Below the pieces are notes generated by a model that saw only the letters and a list, made by a program, of their open reading frames with translations, searched no databases and had not been told where the DNA came from. From assembly GCF_029784155.1 (NCBI RefSeq), contig NC_073691.1, positions 123,690,714 through 123,754,713 of the forward strand: a DNA stretch of 64,000 nucleotides, given 5' to 3'. This DNA comes from Uranotaenia lowii (taxonomy: Eukaryota > Arthropoda > Insecta > Diptera > Culicidae). The position numbers were made by a program, and so were the translations under genes. Within the stretch, counting starts at the first letter, position 1. The number at the start of each line of letters is the position of its first letter. This document shows positions 34,496 to 46,302 of the stretch, in pieces.

Positions 34496-35556
34496 CACAC
34501 AACCAAAAAAATCTGGAAAATTACATCACATATGATGTAAATAAAAAGAAGCATCATATATGACGGAATTTTCAGTGCGAGTTGAATATTACACGCCTGT
34601 AAAATTATGCAACGTGTAATATGAAAGTGATGTAAATTTTAAAGCCACTGAATTTAGGAAAAATATCCTATTGGAATTTGTTTTGTTTACTTTTTTATTG
34701 ATCCGATTCAATGGAGTTTTTTCATCTTTTATGACAAAAACAATCTCTTAATGATGCAATTCATTGTTTTATTTATCGACAAGCAAATTTATGGTTTTAC
34801 ACATTTTTTTTAAAAATCACTTTCACTTTCTTCCTAAGTACCGAATCTTATGTATACTTAAGTACTCTATGGAGTAGCGTGGGGCCGCTTTCAGAACCAC
34901 TTCCGCTGCCGCTTCTTTTCGGAGATACCCGGAACCAACCATATTGACGGACTCAGAAGCTAAGTGCTTCAATAAATGACTTTGGTTCACGACTTGACTG
35001 AACACTTTGTTTACATTTTTGTGTTCCTGTTTTTGACAGTTTTATTTTTACATGACATTATCACGTTCAGTGTAATTTAATATTAATTTGACTTCATGTC
35101 TTTATGATATTCCGTGTCGTGTAATTTTCAGAAATTTCTTATTCAGTGTTGTGAAGAGTTTGTGTGACAAAAAAATTGTAAAAATACATCATATGTGATG
35201 TAACGAAAAAGAAGCATCATATATGATTGAGTTTTCAGTGCGAGTTGAATATTAAACGTCTGTAAACTTCGAAAGACGTGTAAAATTTGAAAACATGTAA
35301 AATATTCAAGTCGTGTAATATTTTATTCGCACTGAAAGTTCCGTCATATGTGATGCTTCTTTTTCTTTACATCATATGTGATGTAAATTTACATCAAATA
35401 ATCGCGTTCTGTGTCAAGTAATGTTTGTGTCATTGGAATTCCGTGCTTTTAAGGATTCAAGTCTGTAAATTTACATTAATTAATCGCGTTCTACGTCATG
35501 TAATATTAAAGGCTCTCAATTTCAGTGTTGTTAAGGATTCAGATTTTTTTTCTGTG
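34496..35556 (-). mobile_element. Element R, copy 3 (R3), reverse orientation
   Basis: Ends match R1 inverted, with TA on both sides (34494-34495 and 35557-35558). The arms carry the same CATCATATGTGATG modules. The core differs from R1 and R2: on the minus strand 35005-34823 is an unspliced 60-codon frame that starts with GTG, and only its edges (gtaaacaaagtgtt) align with R1. It is a diverged subfamily. Confidence 0.8.
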
Positions 35557-35602
35557 TATGTATGAAGGCTATCAGATGATAGTCTACTTTTCGCTTTGCG
35601 TA

Positions 35603-36315
35603 CACTCAGGCAAATTCTTATTATAATTTTCATAAGATGCATCTTATGAACCGCTTTTTAGAGTGTAAAATAATGTTTCATAAGAGTCTTATGAAATTCT
35701 TTCAATTTTCATACGATGTTCTTATGAAAAATAGAAGAAATGGCATTGTGAAAAGATAATGAACACATTCATTCATTGCATCAGTTTTTTTTTTCATCAT
35801 CACAGTACGAAGCAATCGCCAGTTCATAGTTATTATAGTTTTCCTTCAATATTAAATGTTATTTTTATCTCCGGAATGGTAAGTTTGATTGATTGGAGTG
35901 GACGTTTAATATATTAGTTAACTAATATACATTAATTGTTTACTTTTCAGCAAGCTGATCGGCAAAAAAAACGAAAGGACGAAGATTAAGATGCGGCAAA
36001 AAAATACTTTGATGGAGCCGTCTGTTGATGCGCTGCTGATGGTGACCATCAATGATTTAATTTTAAACAAATTTGGCAAACAATAAAATAAAGTAATGCT
36101 TTCAGCATGAAATATCTAGAGTTTTTCTTATTAGAAAGTGATTCACTGTTTCCATAAGAATCTCTTATGAAAAGCAACAATCTCTTATTGAAGTAGGCGT
36201 TCATCTTCAGAATTCATTCGCGTCATAAGACAATCTTATGAATTTCATAAATTTTTCTTATGGCGCCACTTCATAAGAGAATCTTATGGCATACATAATA
36301 GTATTTTTCTGAGTG
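35603..36315 (+). mobile_element. Element M, copy 1 (M1)
   Basis: 713 bp with ends CACTCAGGCAAA... and ...TTTTTCTGAGTG, flanked by TA (35601-35602 and 36316-36317). The arms repeat inverted CATAAGA/TCTTATG motifs many times (for example 35624-35645, 36163-36174, 36227-36300). A GC-richer core holds the spliced micro-ORF listed next. No transposase. Confidence 0.85.
35856..36086 (+). pseudogene. Spliced micro-ORF of element M, copy 1 (indel-broken)
   Basis: Exon 1 is 35856-35878 (ATG, 23 nt), intron 35879-35950 (72 bp, GTAAGT...ttttcag), exon 2 35951-36086. Compared with M2 it has two extra A in an A run (about 35966) and one extra base near 36005; without these the coding length is 156 nt, the same as the corrected M2. 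The peptide would start MLFLSPE and contain a basic KKRKVED-like stretch and end LILNKFGKQ. I do not know its family; the basic stretch resembles a nuclear localisation signal. Confidence 0.45.
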
Positions 36316-36750
36316 TAGAAGGTACCAATTACTAAACTACTAGCTAATCGCAATGAAGTGCCAAGCCCGTGCGACAGGTTTCGTCAACATGTGGTCCTAG
36401 CATTTCTTCAAATTTTCCATTTTAAAACATTCATGATTGTCTATCAATAACAGACATGATCGACAATGATGCTAGGCTAAATGGCTATGAATCAGTCAGC
36501 ATACGTTGGTATCGCAGTAATCAAACACTCAGAAAAATACTATTATGTATGCCATAAGATTCTCTTATGAAGTGGCGCCATAAGAAAAATTAATGAAATT
36601 CATAAGATTGTCTTATGACGCGAATGAATTCTGAAGATGAACGCCTACTTCAATGAGAGGTTGTTGCTTTCCATAAGAGATTCTTATGGAAACAGTAAAT
36701 CACTTTCTAATAAGAAAAATTCTCGATATATCGTGCTGAAAACATTCACT

Positions 36751-36983
36751 TTATTGTTTGCCAATTCGTTTAAAATTAAATCCTGCATTGTCACCATCAG
36801 CAGCGCATCAACAGACGGCTCCATCAAAGTTTTTTTTGCCGCATCTAAATCTTCGACCTTTCGTTTTTTGCCGATCAGCTTGCTGAAAAGTAAACAAATA
36901 ATGTATTTTAGTTTACTAATATATTAAACCTTCACACCAAAAACATCAAATCGAACTTACCATTCCGGAGATAACAATAACAT
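36751..36983 (-). pseudogene. Spliced micro-ORF of element M, copy 2
   Basis: Minus strand: exon 1 36983-36961 (ATG, 23 nt), intron 36960-36883 (78 bp, GTAAGT...cttttcag), exon 2 36882-36751. The joined frame starts MLLLSPECKLIGKKRKVEDL and stays open for about 45 codons; one missing T near 36765, compared with M1, shifts the last residues. The basic run is intact here. Two copies, each broken by different small indels, agree on one 51-codon ancestral frame. Confidence 0.5.
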
Positions 36984-38048
36984 TTAACATTAAAGGAAAA
37001 CTATAATAAAGCTTAGTTCTTTTAGAAATGGGACACTTTCATTTGCTAATAGCTCGTTAACTAGTTATTGGATATTAAAAAATTTGACAGCATTTTGTTG
37101 CCTGTAAAAAGTACTATTCGACCTATTTTTATCAAAATTTAAAATTTACGCGTTTTTGAGATATGTACGATGTAAGAGAAAAAAAAAATTTTGCACAGTT
37201 TCCTTTAAAGTTCGTCATTATCAAATTTATAGCTGACAAAACCGTTGATTATTCAAAGAATTACTGAGTTTTTGTGGTGGATAAGTATGCAAACACTGTC
37301 AATAATGTCCACAAAGTTCAAATCAAGCATTGGATTGAAGCACATGATCGGCAACTACGGTTGAGGATCATCAAGGAAGTCAAGTCTCATATCAGCATTT
37401 TTAATTTTCAATAAACGAAAAACTAAGGGTAGATCGCTGAAATGTCCAAAACAATTTTCTCCGATAAGCTGAAAGTGTTGCCTAGTGATGACTCATAGAA
37501 ATCCAACCTCAAACAACCATTTTTTGATAGTTTCAAAGCTCTTAAGCTGTAAAACCGGTACCGAAAAAAATGTTCAAAAATGTGGTCAAAAATAATCAAA
37601 TTTGTTCATTTCGAAACAACTGTATCCACTTAAATGCTTCCAGTTTCCAGTTTCCAGAGAAGTATTGGACCAAAAAGTATCAGAAATTGAAGAAGGAGGG
37701 TGAAGCCACCTAAAATATAGATTTTACGAAGTATAAGTAGGAGAAACTGATCAATACCATGACTAAAAACCCGATTTAATACACTTAACAGTGGATTGGA
37801 GCCTTTCTAACAGAGTTTAAATTATATTTGGAAATATATAAAATAATATAGAATATACATGATAGATTCCTTCCCTCTGAATCATATAAGTATGATTTCA
37901 GATATTCAAACACGAAAAATTCCAATCTCAATATAAAAAAATGATGCCTGATACGTTTTTTTGGGGAAAAGCGAACTGGTATGTAAGGAGCTCATTTTAT
38001 GTATGGAAAGAATGGTATTTAAACAGTAGAATTTCCAAGATTTATAAC

Positions 38049-38118
38049 ACGCTGAAATGGTGCCGTGGTAGCAACCAGAACTTTCACGTTGCTGGTCACG
38101 GTTCGAATCTTACTGTTT
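38049..38118 (+). repeat. tRNA-like segment in unit 1 (copy at 41431-41500)
   Basis: TGGTGCCGTGGTAGCAACC is A-box-like and GGTTCGAATCT (38100-38110) is a good B box, followed by a T-rich tail. Likely a SINE head. The second unit has an identical copy. Confidence 0.5.
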
Positions 38119-38395
38119 TTTTATGCTTTTTTTTTACTGAATAAGTAAAACCAACTACAATATTGATGGATAGCCGTGACGCGTGCCCTAGCATGATACC
38201 TTTTTTAGAGCTCAACCATGCATAGAGGAAAAATTCCCACAAAAGGAGGGGAAAGTAATATGACTATTAAATGATTAATCTCATTCTGTAAACTAAATCT
38301 GAAATCTTATTCTGATTCTAAAGTTTGAATTTTGAGTTACAACACTTAGTCTAATATTTGAATATAAGTTCCAATTTCAAATTCCAGGTTGATCT

Positions 38396-39135
38396 TTAAT
38401 CCAAATTCTTAATCAGAATTCTAAATCTGAATTCTCAATCTGAATTCTGAATCTGAACTCTGAATTTGAATTCTAAATCTGTATTCTGAATCTGAATTCT
38501 GAATCTGAATTCTGAATCTGAATTCTGAATCTGAATTCTGAATCTGAATTCTGAATCTGAGTTCTGAATCTGAATTCTGAATCTGAATTCTGAATCTGAA
38601 TTCTGAATTCTGAATCTGAATTCTGAATCTTAATTCTGAATCTGAATTCTGAATCTGAATTCTGAATCTGAATTCTGAATCTGAATTCTGAATCTGAATT
38701 CTGAATCTGAATTCTGAATCTAAATTCTGAATCTGAATTCTGAATCTGAATTCTGAATCTGAATTCTGAATCTGAATTCTGAATCTGAATTCTGAATCTG
38801 AATTCTGAATCTGAATTCTGAATCTGAATTCTGAATCTGAATTCTGAATCTGAATTCTGAATCGGAATTCTGAATCTGAATTCTGAATCTGAATTCTGAA
38901 TATGAATTCTGAATCTGAATTCTGGATCTGAATTCTGAATCTGAATTCTGAATCTGAATTCTGAATCTGAATTCTGAATCTGAATTCTGAATCTGAATTC
39001 TGAATCTGAATTCTGAATCTGAATTCTGAATCTGAATTCTGAATCTGAATTCTGAATCTGAATTCTGAATCTGAATTCTGAATCTGAATTCTGAATCTGA
39101 ATTCTGAATCTGAATTCTGAATCTGAATTCTTAAT
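38396..39135. repeat. 13-bp satellite, array 1 of unit 1
   Basis: The unit is GAATTCTGAATCT (7 + 6 bp), each copy holding one EcoRI site. The centre is nearly homogeneous with scattered one-base variants, and the left edge (38273-38470) is degenerate. Because 13 is not a multiple of 3 and the minus strand has no stop in the unit, all minus frames are open and code the same 13-residue repeat (SDSEFRFRIQIQN). This is not evidence of a gene. Confidence 0.97.
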
Positions 39136-39595
39136 CTTGTAAATCTCATTTTGATTGTTTTGCATCACACGGTTTTCAACATTGAAATTTCTTTCATCCA
39201 AATTTTTTTTTATGATTTCGGATTTTACAACTTTTAATAGTATGGTTTTACCCCTAAAAGTATGCAGCAAACTTAATTTCAGAAAAATTGTGAAAAAAAG
39301 TTTTCACAAAACAAAATCGTGTTTTCATGCGTAATGATCTTTAAGTCATCGCAAATTTATCAAAAACTGTGCAAATTGGTATTCTTGGAGAAACAATTCC
39401 AGAATTGAAAATTGATAAAGTGAGGAGAAATTTTACGGATGATGAAAAGAGCGAAAGAACATTTTTGCAAGGAAAATTTATTAACGTACACCATACTTTA
39501 CCTCGCAACATCCAGCTTCATCAATTTTTAATTCTGATATTCTTTCTCCATGAATCTAAATTTTTCACCGATATGCCGAAAATAAATTTACAAAA

Positions 39596-40490
39596 ATTCT
39601 GAATCTGAATTCTGAATCTGAATTCTGATTCTGAATTCTGAATCTGAATTCTGAATCTGAATTCTGAATCTGAATTCTGATTCTGAATTCTGAATCTGAA
39701 TTCTGAATCTGAATTCTTAATCTGAATTCTGAATCTGCATTCTGAATCTGAATTCTGAATCTGAATTCTGAATCTGAATTCTGAATCTGAATTCTGAATC
39801 TGAATTCTGAATCTGAATTCTGAATCTGAATTCTGAATCTGAATCTGAATTCTGAATCTGAATTCTGAATCTGAATTCTGAATCTGAATTCTGAATCTGA
39901 ATTCTGAATCTGAATTCTGAATCTGAATTCTGAATCTGAATTCTGAATCTGAATTCTGAATCTGAATTCTGAATCTGAATTCTGAATCTGAATTCTGAAT
40001 CTGAATTCTGAATCTGAATTCTGAATCTGAATTCTGAATCTGAATTCTGAATCTGAATTCTGAATCTGAATTCTGAATCTGAATTCTGAATCTGAATTCT
40101 GAATCTGAATTCTGAATCTGAATTCTGAATCTGAATTCTGAATCTGAATTCTGAATCTGAATTCTGAATCTGAATTCTGAATCTGAATTCTGAATCTGAA
40201 TTCTGAATCTGAATTCTGAATCTGAATTCTGAATCTGAATTCTGAATCTGAATTCTGAATCTGAATTCTGAATCTGAATTCTGAATCTGAATTCTGAATC
40301 TGAATTCTGAATCTGAATTCTTAATCTGAATTCTGAATCTGAATTCTGAATCTAAATTCTGAATCTGAATATGAGTTCTGAATCTGAATTTTGAATTCTG
40401 AATTTTGAATCCTGAATTCTGATTCCTAAACCTGTATCCTGAATTTGAAAACTGAATCTGAATTCTGCATCTGAAATTGAATCTAAATTA
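39596..40490. repeat. 13-bp satellite, array 2 of unit 1
   Basis: Same unit as array 1, about 60 copies, degenerate after about 40400. It is separated from array 1 by a 460-bp spacer (39136-39595) with only a short unrecognised frame. Confidence 0.97.
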
Positions 40491-40638
40491 TGTATGAGTA
40501 TGTAGAAATGAAAAAAAAAACATAAATTCATTCTTCAACACGAGTAAAAAAAACGAGGGTCATAAGATCTTCATATAAATTCCCCCCCAACGCAGTTTCC
40601 TGTACGGCTCTGCATTTTGTTGACACCCGGCATGGCTT

Positions 40639-40676
40639 TAGACACTATAATTTCATAAATGAAATTATAATGTCTA
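40639..40676. repeat. Near-perfect hairpin (copies at 44067-44104 and 44838-44875)
   Basis: TAGACACTATAATTTCAT is followed by AA and then ATGAAATTATAATGTCTA, an 18-bp stem with one unpaired base. GGCATGG stands directly on both sides, like a tiny target duplication. Confidence 0.85.
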
Positions 40677-40854
40677 TAGGCATGGCGGACTCTGAAGGAA
40701 ACGCCCATCCGCCATTTGCTGCATTGAAAAGCAAGAAGTGTAAGATATAAACACTGTTGCCGTATTTGCCCCAGCAGACTGAGAAACTGCCCAGACCACG
40801 GTGCGTCTTAGTAATGCCTTTTACCTATTTGAGTTTGAGCCGCTTTCAATCAAG

Positions 40855-40927
40855 CGTGCCGATGGTTTATTGGATAGCGCTTGCAACTTGGGATCTGAAG
40901 GGTTTTGGTTCAATTCTCGAGTTAATA
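40855..40927 (+). repeat. tRNA-like segment (copies at 44283-44355 and 45054-45126)
   Basis: TGGTTTATTGGATAGCGC is A-box-like; GGTTCAATTCTCG is a B box 50 nt later, followed by an AT-rich tail. The arrangement is that of a tRNA-derived SINE. All three copies keep both boxes. Confidence 0.55.
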
Positions 40928-41777
40928 AAAATATTATTTTTTTATTTTGATTATCTTCAATTTATAAATGATTGCTGGTGCTGCTGCTTCGAGGCGCCAC
41001 TAGCAACTTTTTTTTATGCCATAATAAGTATGATATGTATTTGGTAAAGAAAACGGTTTCAACTATTTTGTTTTTTTCCCGTTTTTGAAAGGGTTGTGTA
41101 GAAAAAAAAATGCATTCTTTTGAGACTAAAATCATTTTAATTGTGCAGCCCAGTTTCGCAAAAACGTTCTAGACATTTTTAAAATGGCACATACAAATCC
41201 ACGGACATCAACAGAACTCGTCGAGCTGAGTCGATAGGTACCTATAAAGGTATGTCTAAGACCCATAATTAATGATCTCTCAAATCGACCGATAACCAAA
41301 CCTTTCTGTTAGAAAGGCAAAAATGATGCCTGATACGTTTTTTTGGGGAAAAGCGAACTGGTATGTAAGGAGCTCATTTTATGTATGGAAAGAATGGTAT
41401 TTAAACAGTAGAATTTCCAAGATTTATAACACGCTGAAATGGTGCCGTGGTAGCAACCAGAACTTTCACGTTGCTGGTCACGGTTCGAATCTTACTGTTT
41501 TTTTATGCTTTTTTTTTACTGAATAAGTAAAACCAACTACAATATTGATGGATAGCCGTGACGCGTGCCCTAGCATGATACCTTTTTTAGAGCTCAACCA
41601 TGCATAGAGGAAAAATTCCCACAAAAGGAGGGGAAAGTAATATGACTATTAAATGATTAATCTCATTCTGTAAACTAAATCTGAAATCTTATTCTGATTC
41701 TAAAGTTTGAATTTTGAGTTACAACACTTAGTCTAATATTTGAATATAAGTTCCAATTTCAAATTCCAGGTTGATCT

Positions 41778-42545
41778 TTAATCCAAATTCTTAATCAGAA
41801 TTCTAAATCTGAATTCTCAATCTGAATTCTGAATCTGAACTCTGAATTTGAATTCTAAATCTGTATTCTGAATCTGAATTCTGAATCTGAATTCTGAATC
41901 TGAATTCTGAATCTGAATTCTGAATCTGAATTCTGAATCTGAGTTCTGAATCTGAATTCTGAATCTGAATTCTGAATCTGAATTCTGAATTCTGAATCTG
42001 AATTCTGAATCTTAATTCTGAATCTGAATTCTGAATCTGAATTCTGAATCTGAATTCTGAATCTGAATTCTGAATCTGAATTCTGAATCTGAATTCTGAA
42101 TCTAAATTCTGAATCTGAATTCTGAATCTGAATTCTGAATCTGAATTCTGAATCTGAATTCTGAATCTGAATTCTGAATCTGAATTCTGAATCTGAATTC
42201 TGAATCTGAATTCTGAATCTGAATTCTGAATCTGAATTCTGAATCGGAATTCTGAATCTGAATTCTGAATCTGAATTCTGAATATGAATTCTGAATCTGA
42301 ATTCTGGATCTGAATTCTGAATCTGAATTCTGAATCTGAATTCTGAATCTGAATTCTGAATCTGAATTCTGAATCTGAATTCTGAATCTGAATTCTGAAT
42401 CTGAATTCTGAATCTGAATTCTGAATCTGAATTCTGAATCTGAATTCTGAATCTGAATTCTGAATCTGAATTCTGAATCTGAATTCTGAATCTGAATTCT
42501 GAATCTGAATTCTGAATCTGAATTCTGAATCTGAATTCTTAATCT
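41778..42545. repeat. 13-bp satellite, array 1 of unit 2
   Basis: Copy of the unit 1 array, with the same variant units in the same order (for example gaatcggaattc, gaatatgaattc, ctggatctg) but 26 bp, two repeat units, longer. Confidence 0.97.
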
Positions 42546-43003
42546 TGTAAATCTCATTTTGATTGTTTTGCATCACACGGTTTTCAACATTGAAATTTCT
42601 TTCATCCAAATTTTTTTTTATGATTTCGGATTTTACAACTTTTAATAGTATGGTTTTACCCCTAAAAGTATGCAGCAAACTTAATTTCAGAAAAATTGTG
42701 AAAAAAAGTTTTCACAAAACAAAATCGTGTTTTCATGCGTAATGATCTTTAAGTCATCGCAAATTTATCAAAAACTGTGCAAATTGGTATTCTTGGAGAA
42801 ACAATTCCAGAATTGAAAATTGATAAAGTGAGGAGAAATTTTACGGATGATGAAAAGAGCGAAAGAACATTTTTGCAAGGAAAATTTATTAACGTACACC
42901 ATACTTTACCTCGCAACATCCAGCTTCATCAATTTTTAATTCTGATATTCTTTCTCCATGAATCTAAATTTTTCACCGATATGCCGAAAATAAATTTACA
43001 AAA

Positions 43004-43920
43004 ATTCTGAATCTGAATTCTGAATCTGAATTCTGATTCTGAATTCTGAATCTGAATTCTGAATCTGAATTCTGAATCTGAATTCTGATTCTGAATTCTG
43101 AATCTGAATTCTGAATCTGAATTCTGAATCTGAATTCTGAATCTGAATTCTGAATCTGAATTCTGAATCTGAATTCTGAATCTGAATTCTGAATCTGAAT
43201 TCTGAATCTGAATTCTGAATCTGAATTCTGAATCTGAATTCTGAATTCTGAATCTGAATTCTGAATCTGAATCTGAATTCTGAATCTGAATTCTGAATCT
43301 GAATTCTGAATCTGAATTCTGAATCTGAATTCTGAATCTGAATTCTGAATCTGAATTCTGAATCTGAATTCTGAATCTGAATTCTGAATCTGAATTCTGA
43401 ATCTGAATTCTGAATCTGAATTCTGAATCTGAATTCTGAATCTGAATTCTGAATCTGAATTCTGAATCTGAATTCTGAATCTGAATTCTGAATCTGAATT
43501 CTGAATCTGAATTCTGAATCTGAATTCTGAATCTGAATTCTGAATCTGAATTCTGAATCTGAATTCTGAATCTGAATTCTGAATCTGAATTCTGAATCTG
43601 AATTCTGAATCTGAATTCTGAATCTGAATTCTGAATCTGAATTCTGAATCTGAATTCTGAATCTGAATTCTGAATCTGAATTCTGAATCTGAATTCTGAA
43701 TCTGAATTCTGAATCTGAATTCTGAATCTGAATTCTGAATCTGAATTCTTAATCTGAATTCTGAATCTGAATTCTGAATCTAAATTCTGAATCTGAATAT
43801 GAGTTCTGAATCTGAATTTTGAATTCTGAATTTTGAATCCTGAATTCTGATTCCTAAACCTGTATCCTGAATTTGAAAACTGAATCTGAATTCTGCATCT
43901 GAAATTGAATCTAAATTATG
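43004..43920. repeat. 13-bp satellite, array 2 of unit 2
   Basis: Copy of the unit 1 array 2, about 20 bp longer and with a few rearranged short units (for example a doubled gaattctgaattc near 43248). Confidence 0.97.
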
Positions 43921-46302
43921 TATGAGTATGTAGAAATGAAAAAAAAAACATAAATTCATTCTTCAACACGAGTAAAAAAAACGAGGGTCATAAGATCTTC
44001 ATATAAATTCCCCCCCAACGCAGTTTCCTGTACGGCTCTGCATTTTGTTGACACCCGGCATGGCTTTAGACACTATAATTTCATAAATGAAATTATAATG
44101 TCTATAGGCATGGCGGACTCTGAAGGAAACGCCCATCCGCCATTTGCTGCATTGAAAAGCAAGAAGTGTAAGATATAAACACTGTTGCCGTATTTGCCCC
44201 AGCAGACTGAGAAACTGCCCAGACCACGGTGCGTCTTAGTAGTGCCTTTTACCTATTTGAGTTTGAGCCGCTTTCAATCAAGCGTGCCGATGGTTTATTG
44301 GATAGCGCTTGCAACTTGGGATCTGAAGGGTTTTGGTTCAATTCTCGAGTTAATAAAAATATTATTTTTTTATTTTGATTATCTTCAATTTATAAATGAT
44401 TGCTGGTGCTGCTGCTTCGAGGCGCCACTAGCAACTTTTTTTTTATGCCATAATAAGTATGATATGTATTTGGTAAAGAAAACGGTTTCAACTATTTTGT
44501 TTTTTTCCCGTTTTTGAAAGGGTTGTGTAGAAAAAAAAATGCATTCTTTTGAGACTAAAATCATTTTAATTGTGCAGCCCAGTTTCGCAAAAACGTTCTA
44601 GACATTTTTAAAATGGCACATACAAATCCACGGACATCAACAGAACTCGTCGAGCTGAGTCGATAGGTACCTATAAAGGTATGTCTAAGACCCATAATTA
44701 ATGATCTCTCAAATCGACCGATAACCAAACCTTTCTGTTAGAAAGGCAAAAACGAGGGTCATAAGATCTTCATATAAATTCCCCCCCAACGCAGTTTCCT
44801 GTACGGCTCTGCATTTTGTTGACACCCGGCATGGCTTTAGACACTATAATTTCATAAATGAAATTATAATGTCTATAGGCATGGCGGACTCTGAAGGAAA
44901 CGCCCATCCGCCATTTGCTGCATTGAAAAGCAAGAAGTGTAAGATATAAACACTGTTGCCGTATTTGCCCCAGCAGACTGAGAAACTGCCCAGACCACGG
45001 TGCGTCTTAGTAATGCCTTTTACCTATTTGAGTTTGAGCCGCTTTCAATCAAGCGTGCCGATGGTTTATTGGATAGCGCTTGCAACTTGGGATCTGAAGG
45101 GTTTTGGTTCAATTCTCGAGTTAATAAAAATATTATTTTTTTATTTTGATTATCTTCAATTTATAAATGATTGCTGGTGCTGCTGCTTCGAGGCGCCACT
45201 AGCAACTTTTTTTTATGCCATAATAAGTATGATATGTATTTGGTAAAGAAAACGGTTTCAACTATTTTGTTTTTTCCCGTTTTTGAAAGGGTTGTGTAGA
45301 AAAAAAAATGCATTCTTTTGAGACTAAAATCATTTTAATTGTGCAGCCCAGTTTCGCAAAAACGTTCTAGACATTTTTAAAATGGCACATACAAATCCAC
45401 GGACATCAACAGAACTCGTCGAGCTGAGTCGATAGGTACCTATAAAGGTATGTCTAAGACCCATAATTAATGATCTCTCAAATCGACCGATAACCAAACC
45501 TTTCTGTTAGAAAGGCAAAAAAGTGTGCGCCGGCCAATGGGAGATTCCAAGAATAAAGTAGAAATTTCTTTAACAAAATACGGTAAATATTTTTTTTCAA
45601 ATTTTTTCATGAAAGATCATAACATTACCTTCTTTTTCTTCATAGAAAGTATTTGGTTCAAACGAATGGTTTTTGAGATACAGGCATTCGTAACTGTCCC
45701 ATTTCTAAAAGAACTAAGCTTTAACTATGAACTGGCGATTGCTTTGTACTGTTAGATGATGAAAAAAAAAACTGATGCTATGAATGAATGTGTTCATCAT
45801 TTTTTCACAATGCCGTTCTTCTATTTTTCATAAGAACATCGTATGAAAATTGAAAGAATTTCATAAGACTTTTATGAAAAATTAGTTTGGACGCAAAAAA
45901 GGGGTTCATAAGATGTATCTTATGAAATTTATAATAAGATTTCCTCTGAGTGAAGAAAACATTTTCTAGCTTGAAATGAAACCTGATTGCTTTTCTTGAG
46001 CGATTTTCGGACCATTTGGTTAGAATTTATGGTTTTTTTTCACCTTTTCAACTAGGTTGAAAGTTTACAGGTACAATATTAAAATCATTATTTTACTGAA
46101 GAAAAAAAAACTTTGAGCGCGTTTGACCAAGGTTCCAGAGTGCGCCAGGAATTTTAAAGAAAAAAAAGTCAATTTTCTAGAAAATTTTCATAGTTGTGTT
46201 CTAGCAAGCCGTTGCTAATATGGCAGGGATTCGACCAGACCGAACTGAACGCCATGAACTTGATTTCAAGATAAATAAATAAGTTCAAAGTTCACAGCCT
46301 TA

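Larger units (their letters stand above)
37801..45516. repeat. Tandemly duplicated 3.4-kb block with satellite arrays
   Basis: The block is bounded by GCCTTTCTAACAGA (37801-37814) and its inverse TCTGTTAGAAAGGC (45503-45516). Unit 1 is 37941-41322, unit 2 41323-44751 and a partial unit 3 44752-45521 repeats the last 771 bp. Outside the arrays the units are nearly identical base for base. Each complete unit has: a tRNA-like segment, satellite array 1, a 460-bp spacer, satellite array 2, a perfect hairpin, a second tRNA-like segment and a final CCTTTCTGTTAGAAAGG hairpin. No host or transposase gene is present. Confidence 0.9.
37009..45721 (+). mobile_element. Tc1/mariner-like remnant holding the satellite block
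   Basis: The ends are perfect 26-27 bp inverted repeats beginning AAGCTTAGTTCTTTTAGAAA (37009-37034 and 45721-45695), flanked by the TA duplication. Between about 37180 and 37760 on the plus strand are decayed frames resembling a mariner-group transposase C-terminus, notably FPEKYWTKKYQKLKKEG followed by KYK.EKLINTM at 37640-37760. The catalytic residues cannot be read. The other end (45522-45721) carries only non-coding sequence. The middle is replaced by the insert 37801-45516. Confidence 0.65.
36526..45952 (-). mobile_element. Element M, copy 2 (M2), split by a Tc1/mariner-like insertion
   Basis: 36526-37008 plus 45722-45952 make about 712 bp matching M1 in reverse, with ends CACTCAG and CTGAGTG flanked by AA (36524-36525, 45953-45954). 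TA of the M sequence is duplicated at the insertion (37007-37008 and 45722-45723), and M1 supplies the uninterrupted reference (ACTATAATAACTATG-like). 36316-36525 between M1 and M2 is short unique sequence. Confidence 0.85.

Noticed and set aside
38421..39270. Minus-strand ORFs of 242-291 codons in the satellite (also 41803-42678)
   Set aside because: They are pure 13-bp repeat read in frames that lack stops; all frames give the same 13-residue pattern. No start context or flanking exon supports a protein.
38273..44000. CRISPR-like array
   Set aside because: The repeats are directly tandem with no unique spacers, and the context is eukaryotic.
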